This document shows, in pieces, positions 59,569 to 64,000 of a DNA stretch of 64,000 bases. Both the position numbers and the translations under genes were made by a program. This DNA is from Halobacterium zhouii (GTDB taxonomy: Archaea; Halobacteriota; Halobacteria; Halobacteriales; Halobacteriaceae). The DNA lies in the NCBI RefSeq assembly GCF_021249405.1, contig NZ_CP089593.1, positions 1,860,001-1,924,000 of the forward strand, read 5' to 3'. Under the pieces are notes generated by a model. That model was not told the origin of the DNA. It saw only the letters and a list, made by a program, of their open reading frames with translations, and ran no database searches. How positions within the stretch are numbered: the first letter of the stretch is position 1; each line of letters begins with the position of its first letter.

Positions 59569-60798
59569 ATGGACAGGCGTCGATACTCGAGGCTGCTGCT
59601 GGTCGCCGCCGTACTCGGCGTCGCCGTCGGCCTCGTCGCCACCGGATTCCGGATCGCGTGGCTCGCCGCGAAGCACGCGCTCTGGCACCAACTCGACGCG
59701 ACCTACTGGCGGATCGTCGTGAGCACGGGCGCAGGCGTCCTCATCGGCGGCATCCTCTACCGCACCTTCTACCCGGGCGCACTCGCCGCGCTCGTGCGGC
59801 AGTTCCACGAGAACGGCAGCGTCCCGCTCGCGGAGAACGTCCCCACCATCCCGGTCGGATTCATCGGCCTCATCGCGGGACAGAACGCCGGCCCGGAGGG
59901 CGTGATGAGCGTCGTCGGCGGGAGTTTCGGCACGCAGGTCGCGGACTCCCTCGGCCTCCCGGACGCCCGCAAACTCCTCACGCTCGCGGGCATGGGCGCC
60001 GGATTCGGCGCCATCCTCGGCGCGCCCATCGGCGGCGCGCTGCTCTGGCTCGAACTCCCCCACGAGCGCGGCCTCGAGTACTACGAGGCCATCATCCCGA
60101 CGTTCGTCGCGAGCTTCGCGGGCTACCTCACGGAGGCACTGCTCGGCGGCTTCCACCTTTTCCCGACGTGGCACGTGAGCGCGGTGGCGCCGGTCTCCGC
60201 CCTCCAGTTGGCCGTCGCCGCCGTCGTCGCCGTCGTCGCGGTGCCGTTCGGCGCGCTCTACACCGCCATCTTCGGCGTCGTCGGCCGGCTGTTCAACCGG
60301 TGGTCGTCGGCCGTCTACGTGCGCACCACCGCCGCCGGCCTCGGCATCGGCGTGCTCGGGTGGCTCCTCCCGCTGACGTACTTCTACGGTGGCTCGAAGA
60401 TGAACCAACTCGTCGGCGCGGACCTCGGACTGGGCGTACTGCTCGCGACCCTGTTCGGGACGATGGTCGCCGCCGCGCTCACCATCAACGGCAACTGGAT
60501 CGGCGGCCTCATCGTCCCGCACATGTTCATGGGCGCGGTGCTCGGCCTCGCGGCGTCCCTCGTGGTGCCGGGATTCCCGCCGGTCATCTCGATGCTCGCG
60601 GGCATGGCGGCGTTCAACGCCGTCGTCACGGGCACGCCGCTATCCTCCGCGCTCATCGCCATCGCGCTCACCGACGGCGCGAGTATCACCCCGGTGTTCC
60701 TCGCGGGACTCGTCGGCTTCGTCGGCAGTCCGCTCGTCGGCTTCCTGCAGACCGCGGCGCCCCGGCGGGAAGCGCCGAACTTCCACGTCGGGGAGTAG
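59569..60798 (+). CDS. CLC-family chloride channel/antiporter-like protein
   Basis: 409 residues with about ten membrane segments. CLC signatures are LIAGQNAGPEGVMSVVGGSF (the GxEGP filter region with the gating Glu), LAGMGAGFGAILGAPIGGAL then LLWLELPHERG, GNWIGGLIVPHMFMGAVLG and GMAAFNAVVTGTPLSSALIA. The C-terminus has no CBS domains. The region around the first filter (GSGIP in CLC proteins) is not recognisable, so ion selectivity is uncertain. Confidence 0.85.
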   Translation: MDRRRYSRLLLVAAVLGVAVGLVATGFRIAWLAAKHALWHQLDATYWRIVVSTGAGVLIGGILYRTFYPGALAALVRQFHENGSVPLAENVPTIPVGFIGLIAGQNAGPEGVMSVVGGSFGTQVADSLGLPDARKLLTLAGMGAGFGAILGAPIGGALLWLELPHERGLEYYEAIIPTFVASFAGYLTEALLGGFHLFPTWHVSAVAPVSALQLAVAAVVAVVAVPFGALYTAIFGVVGRLFNRWSSAVYVRTTAAGLGIGVLGWLLPLTYFYGGSKMNQLVGADLGLGVLLATLFGTMVAAALTINGNWIGGLIVPHMFMGAVLGLAASLVVPGFPPVISMLAGMAAFNAVVTGTPLSSALIAIALTDGASITPVFLAGLVGFVGSPLVGFLQTAAPRREAPNFHVGE

Positions 60799-60907
60799 CC
60801 GACGACATTCGGGGGAGTAGACAGGTCTGTAGTGGAGCACGGACGGGCGCGTTGCGTTGCCAGCAACTCGGAGAAACTGTTTAGTAATCGTTAGGTAGAT
60901 GCGGAGT

Positions 60908-62107
60908 ATGCGACTGGTCCCCGTCGTCTGCTGTGTGCTGATCGTGCTCGCCGGCTGTCAAGGGTTGCCGGCACAGAACGACACGCCGACCACCGCTCCC
61001 GCAACCGCGGGTTCGACACCGTCGACCGCACAGACGCCTGCGCAAACGTCAACGTCGGAACCCACGACGGAGCGCACCCGCGAAATCAATGTCGAGGGTG
61101 GTACACTCCCGTACGGCGTGAACACCGTCTGGACGCGCGTCGAGTCGATGCTCGGTGTCGACGTCGGCGCGCCGCTGACTGTCCGCATCGAGAACATCTC
61201 GGCGGACGGTACTCCCCGAGTGCCGCGTTTCCAGCGCCTGCTCGGTGTCCAGCCGGCTCCAGCAGTTGGGCCGGCTGGCCGCACCCTCCAGCCAGGCAAT
61301 ATTGTCAAGGTCGATACGGCTATGCTCGACACGCCGACCCGTTTAGAGTACACGCTCGCCCACGAATACACGCACGTCGTCCAGTTCCGAACCAACACGT
61401 ACAATAAACTCGGGCGGGCACTCGATACGGCTTCGAGGGACGGATACAGTGTCTACTGGGCGCTCGTCGAGGGGAGTGCGACGTACGTCGCGCGCCAATA
61501 CGAACGGCAGTACACGACGAGCACGCCGCGGAATCTCGGCCAGTGGTACCGGAATGGGTCGACCACCGCGAAAATTTCCGTCGCTCCCACCTACTTCGGC
61601 TGGCGGTATCTGAACGCCACCACCGAGTCGCCCGAGGGACTCCAGCGTGTCTACGAGAATCCACCCCGAACTACGGAAGAGTTGATTCACGCGCTCCCGC
61701 CGGACAGCGAACCGCCAGCGGACCTCTCCGTGAGCGTCGAGACGGACCGACAGAACCAGACGACGAAACGCCTCGGTGAACTCCACCTTCGCGCGCTCCT
61801 CGGCACCGCGGTGAACGAGTCCGTCGCAGCGCGCGCCGCCGACGGCTGGGGGAACGACCGCCGCGTCGCCATCGGCTCCGGGAACGAGACGGATTACGCG
61901 TGGGTGCACCGGTGGGACGACGCCGCGAACGCCACTGAGTTCGAGCAAGGAGTGAACGACTACCTCGCGGCGCGCGGCGGACTGAACGCGAGCGTCCGCG
62001 TCAGTCGCGTCGCGCCAGAGACGACGGTGCTGTTCGTCGGAAGCGAGGCGTTCGTCGCTGATGTGACTGCGAGCGGGACGAACGAGACGGTGACGGTTCG
62101 CGCGTAG
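60908..62107 (+). CDS. Hvo_1808-type surface lipoprotein with HExxH metalloprotease motif, second copy
   Basis: 399 residues from the ATG at 60908 (MRLVPVVCCVLIVLAGCQGL; ATG 60899 is an alternative). The lipobox LAGC gives a lipidated Cys, followed by a Thr/Pro-rich stalk. The zinc site is TLAHEYTHVVQF near 150 with the distal Glu in ALVEGSATYVARQY. GWGNDRRVAIGSG matches the paralogue at 50277-51485, as does YENPPRTTEELIHALPPDSE. A tttagtaa element at 60880 is about 25 bp before the chosen ATG. Confidence 0.8.
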   Translation: MRLVPVVCCVLIVLAGCQGLPAQNDTPTTAPATAGSTPSTAQTPAQTSTSEPTTERTREINVEGGTLPYGVNTVWTRVESMLGVDVGAPLTVRIENISADGTPRVPRFQRLLGVQPAPAVGPAGRTLQPGNIVKVDTAMLDTPTRLEYTLAHEYTHVVQFRTNTYNKLGRALDTASRDGYSVYWALVEGSATYVARQYERQYTTSTPRNLGQWYRNGSTTAKISVAPTYFGWRYLNATTESPEGLQRVYENPPRTTEELIHALPPDSEPPADLSVSVETDRQNQTTKRLGELHLRALLGTAVNESVAARAADGWGNDRRVAIGSGNETDYAWVHRWDDAANATEFEQGVNDYLAARGGLNASVRVSRVAPETTVLFVGSEAFVADVTASGTNETVTVRA

Positions 62108-62140
62108 GTCGCTGTAATCCGCGAGCGGCCCTGCGCTAAC

Positions 62141-64000
62141 CTACTCCGCGAAGTCCGGTTCCGTGCGCTTCTCGCCGACCTCACCCTCGAGGTGCTCGAG
62201 GAACGTCTCGAGTTCGACGTCGTTTCGCTCCTGTTCCTTGCGGTCACGCACAGAGACGGTGTCCGCTTCCTCCTCGTCGTCGCCGAGGACGAGCATGTAC
62301 GGCACGTTGTCGTCGTGGGCCTGCTGGATCTTCCGCCCGACCGTCCAGTCGCGGTCCTCGACCTCGACACGGAAGTCGTCGAGTTCGTTCTTCACGCGGT
62401 GGGCGTAGCCGAGGTTGTCGTCCGTGACCGGGAGGATACGCACCTGCTCGGGCGCGAGCCACGTCGGGAAACGGCCGTTGTAGTGCTCGATGAGCACCAT
62501 GAAGAAGCGCTCGTAGGAGCCGTACAGCGCGCGGTGGATCATCACCGGCTGGTGGGCCTCGTTGTCCGAGCCAGCGTACTCCAGGTCGAAGCGCTCGGGC
62601 ATGTTGAAGTCGAGTTGGACCGTCGGGCCGTCCCACTTCCGGCCGAGCGCGTCCTCGAAGCCGAAGTCGATCTTCGGCCCGTAGAACGCGCCGTCCCCGG
62701 GTTCGAGGTCGTAGTCGACGTTCTGCTCGTCGAGCACGTCCCGTAGCTGTTGCTCGGACTGCTCCCAGATTTCGTCGCTCCCGACGGACTTCTCGGGGCG
62801 CGTCGCGAGCGCCACCTCGTAGTCGAGGTCGAACGTGTCCAGGACCTCCGAGATGAGGTCCATGATGCGACGGACTTCCTGTTCGATCTGGTCGGCGCGC
62901 GCGAACACGTGGCCGTCGTCGATGGTAAACGCCCACACCCGGCTCAGGCCGGAGAGTTCGCCGCGCTGTTCTTTGCGGTACACCTTCCCGTCCTCGAAGT
63001 AGCGCACCGGGAGGTCCCGGTAGCTCCAGGACTCCTGCTCGAAGATGGTGGCGTGGCCCGGGCAGTTCATCGGCTTCAGGCCGTATTCCTCGTCGTTCAC
63101 ATCGAGGAGGAACATGTCGTCGACGTAGTTGTCGTAGTGCCCGGACTGCTTCCAGAGCTCCGTGCGGAACAGGTGGGGCGTCTCGACCTCCTCGTAGTCC
63201 ATCTCGCGGTTGAGTTCGTGGACGTACTCGGAGAGCTCACGGAGCACCGTCTTCCCGTTCGGGTGGTACAGCGGGAGCCCCGGCCCCGTGACGTCGGGAA
63301 TCGAGAACAGGTCCATCTCGTTCCCGATGCGGCGGTGGTCGCGCTCCTCGGCTTCAGCGCGCATCTCGAGGAACTCCTCGAGGCCGCTCTCGGTCGGGAA
63401 CGCCGTGCCGTACACTCGGGTGAGGGTGTCGTTCTCTTCGTCGCCGCGCCAGTACGCCGCCGAGGTTTCGAGCACCTCGAAGCCGCCGATTTCGCCCGTA
63501 GACTCGACGTGTGGCCCCTTGCAGAGGTCCTCGAAGTCGCCCTGTTGGTAGAAACTGACTGGGTCCTCGCCAGCGGCTTCCGTCTCCAGGATGTCGCGCT
63601 TGTACTCGTTGTCGGCGTACGTCTCGAGGGCTTCCTCGCGGCTGTACTCCACCATCTCGACGTCGAAATCGGACTCGACGATGTCCTCGGCCTCGTCCTG
63701 GATTTCGGCGAGGTCGTCGGCGTCGAGTTCGACGTCTGCGACGTCGTAGTAGAAGCCGGTGTCCGTGTACGGCCCGATGGTGAGTTTCGCCTCGGGGTGG
63801 TTCCGGAGGATGGCCTGCGCGAGGACGTGCGCGGCGGTGTGGCGCAGCACGTCGAGGTATTCGTCGGACTGGTCGGTGACGATCTCGATTTCGGCGTCCT
63901 CCGTCAGCGGCGTCTCCTTCGAGACGAGTTCGCCGTCGACCTTCCCCGCGACTGTGTCGCGGCCGAGGCCAGGGCCAATTTCGAACGCTACGTCCTCGAC
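62141..64000 (-). CDS. thrS: Threonyl-tRNA synthetase (N-terminus cut by the window)
   Basis: 620 codons are visible and the gene runs past base 64000. The visible start ([20 protein letters not shown]) is in the TGS domain. The editing-type zinc region has [20 protein letters not shown] and YCKGPH-like [16 protein letters not shown]. The catalytic core has [20 protein letters not shown], motif 2 [20 protein letters not shown] and motif 3 [20 protein letters not shown]. The anticodon-binding domain has [20 protein letters not shown]. It charges tRNA-Thr. The gene converges with the surface lipoprotein gene. Confidence 0.96.
   Translation of the reverse strand, partial: VEDVAFEIGPGLGRDTVAGKVDGELVSKETPLTEDAEIEIVTDQSDEYLDVLRHTAAHVLAQAILRNHPEAKLTIGPYTDTGFYYDVADVELDADDLAEIQDEAEDIVESDFDVEMVEYSREEALETYADNEYKRDILETEAAGEDPVSFYQQGDFEDLCKGPHVESTGEIGGFEVLETSAAYWRGDEENDTLTRVYGTAFPTESGLEEFLEMRAEAEERDHRRIGNEMDLFSIPDVTGPGLPLYHPNGKTVLRELSEYVHELNREMDYEEVETPHLFRTELWKQSGHYDNYVDDMFLLDVNDEEYGLKPMNCPGHATIFEQESWSYRDLPVRYFEDGKVYRKEQRGELSGLSRVWAFTIDDGHVFARADQIEQEVRRIMDLISEVLDTFDLDYEVALATRPEKSVGSDEIWEQSEQQLRDVLDEQNVDYDLEPGDGAFYGPKIDFGFEDALGRKWDGPTVQLDFNMPERFDLEYAGSDNEAHQPVMIHRALYGSYERFFMVLIEHYNGRFPTWLAPEQVRILPVTDDNLGYAHRVKNELDDFRVEVEDRDWTVGRKIQQAHDDNVPYMLVLGDDEEEADTVSVRDRKEQERNDVELETFLEHLEGEVGEKRTEPDFAE

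Noticed and set aside
59542..60522. 326-residue reverse-strand frame opposite the CLC gene
   Set aside because: Composition (Glu, Arg, Ala) is a typical antisense shadow of a high-GC gene.

Overview
The window is chromosomal DNA of a halophilic archaeon (class Halobacteria). The evidence is a very GC-rich third codon position, acidic proteins, archaeal-type information genes (Cdc48, RadB, archaeal DnaG, GMP synthase subunit B), and many haloarchaea-only small proteins. TATA boxes commonly lie 25-30 bp before the start codon, which implies leaderless transcripts. I cannot name the genus. No rRNA, tRNA, CRISPR array or recognisable transposase gene was seen.

Layout. 1-7.5 kb: end of a Cdc48 gene, an RNase H/RuvC-like protein, RadB, two cis-prenyltransferase homologues (one with the catalytic DGNRR motif, one without) around an M14-type deacylase, a DUF92/TMEM19 membrane protein, and DnaG primase. 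7.6-21 kb: housekeeping and membrane genes (SSS symporter with DUF3311 partner, EamA half-transporter, CARF-like regulator, enolase-fold protein, PdxS, RDD protein, ThrB, a 7TM histidine kinase, a flavin oxidoreductase). 21.1-30 kb: an apparent accessory island with a Bat-type regulator followed by a tight operon. The operon encodes a Tat lipoprotein binding protein with permuted domain order, a class III CoA-transferase, a CitE-like lyase, two Dpp-type permeases and a fused double ATPase. It looks like an uptake, CoA-activation and cleavage route for an unknown organic acid. 30-37.7 kb: small haloarchaeal proteins, Hsp20, a flavoprotein, a large inverted structured repeat and an ABC-2 permease remnant. 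37.7-43.5 kb: CarB and CarA, convergent and separated by two membrane-protein genes, with an Lrp regulator divergent from carA. 43.5-54.4 kb: PHP, YegS-type kinase, IDI-like Nudix protein, JAMM peptidase, alcohol dehydrogenase, MoaB, formyl-THF ligase, cupin, surface metalloprotease, GuaAb and PyrG. 54.5-64 kb: hydrolase, PspA, manganese catalase, UspA, CLC channel, a second surface metalloprotease and ThrS (cut by the window end).

The most striking signals are these: a family of structured dispersed repeats whose main stem changes sequence but keeps pairing; a binding protein whose C-lobe precedes its N-lobe; a cis-prenyltransferase pair that divides the catalytic and RxG motifs as eukaryotic heteromers do; short tandem duplications at several gene 3' ends, three of which include the stop codon; an IDI homologue lacking the catalytic cysteine; and a regulator gene with a strong Shine-Dalgarno but no normal start codon.
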